Shown: piece by piece, positions 63,907 through 64,000 of the stretch
How the letters are laid out: every line of letters starts with the position of its first letter
Numbering within the stretch: the stretch's first letter is position 1
Origin: Muricomes intestini
GTDB taxonomy: Bacteria; Bacillota; Clostridia; Lachnospirales; Lachnospiraceae
NCBI RefSeq assembly: GCF_004346165.1
Contig: NZ_SLZZ01000007.1
Span: 86,324-150,323, forward strand
Direction of reading: 5' to 3'
DNA: 64,000 bases
Translations under genes and position numbers: made by a program
The notes under the pieces: model-generated
Told to the model about the DNA's origin: nothing
Seen by the model: the letters and a program-made list of their open reading frames with translations, nothing else
The model's database searches: none

Positions 63907-64000
63907 GTAACAGTTCAGCCATGCGAATTTTCGACAGCGTAGGCAGGAGAAAGCTTGCTTTCGTATGCATATGCTGCCGAAAATTCATATGGCGCTCTGC
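63907..64000 (+). repeat. Family D element, copy D7, cut by window end
   Basis: GTAACAGTTCAGCCATGC, then stem GAATTTTCG.CAGC / GCTGCCGAAAATTC topped by GAAAGCTTGCTTTC, then GGCGCTCTGC at the edge. The stem bases differ from D3-D5 but the pairing and the apical hairpin are kept. Confidence 0.75.

Overview
The window looks like a chromosomal segment of a low- to mid-GC Gram-positive anaerobe of the Clostridia, most likely a Lachnospiraceae-type gut bacterium. The evidence is a canonical nifH-nifI1-nifI2 start of a nitrogenase operon, a tryptophan T-box, a CGAAC-N4-GTTCG LexA box at recA, sporulation-type membrane proteins (SpoVB-like, SpoIIM-like), an ATP-type PEP carboxykinase, a giant 2-hydroxyacyl-CoA-dehydratase-activase protein, RNase Y and Rrf2/NifS/NifU Fe-S genes. 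I see no transposase, integrase, phage gene, rRNA or CRISPR array. Almost every gene is an ordinary core gene.

Layout, left to right. 1-1.5 kb: nifI2 (cut by the window edge), nifI1, nifH, read leftward behind a terminator-like leader. 1.8-4.9 kb: pta-ackA-yceD-rpmF (acetate production plus the usual L32 neighbours). 5.2-7.9 kb: divergent mgtE and tmcAL with overlapping promoters. 7.9-14.4 kb: leftward polA-coaE-MBL hydrolase-ACT protein-DUF711 protein-DegV. 14.6 kb: a HAD hydrolase. 15.3-22.3 kb: complete trpEGDCFBA operon behind a Trp T-box. 22.3-26.5 kb: a small unknown gene, tRNA-Leu(CAA), then a rhomboid-like protein-pyk-lysA operon. 26.8-31.1 kb: the 1,439-residue activase. 31.2-39.3 kb: pckA, a HAD phosphatase, greA, gpmI, tpiA, pgk, gap (lower glycolysis and PEP metabolism). 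39.4-43.5 kb: iscR-nifS-nifU-mnmA-PHP phosphatase (Fe-S and tRNA thiolation). 43.6-46.8 kb: SpoVB-like flippase, SpoIIM-like protein, NUDIX hydrolase. 46.8-52 kb: aminotransferase, rny, recX, recA. 52.1-60.2 kb: hexapeptide protein, D-2-hydroxyacid dehydrogenase, topB, galM, ppk1, patatin. 60.4-63.8 kb: ABC-F ATPase, small GNAT protein and a two-domain class II aldolase.

The most distinctive content is non-coding. Four families of short structured repeats are scattered between the genes. Family A is a double hairpin of about 50 bp (7 copies). Family B is a 70-190 bp element with imperfect terminal inverted repeats (4 copies). Family C is a 3'-UTR hairpin element (3 copies). Family D is a multi-hairpin element with 20-bp terminal inverted repeats, including a tandem triplet at 45.77-46.20 kb. 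Several A and B copies sit exactly on stop codons and supply the last codons or the stop of the gene (trpC, trpG, two HAD genes, greA, and next to the GNAT gene and spoIIM). Others lie inside the trp operon leader and directly before the ppk start codon. Within families A and D the stems differ in sequence between copies but keep their pairing, which suggests the fold matters.

All calls come from reading the sequence and from family knowledge. No database search was run, and start codons were chosen mainly by Shine-Dalgarno position.
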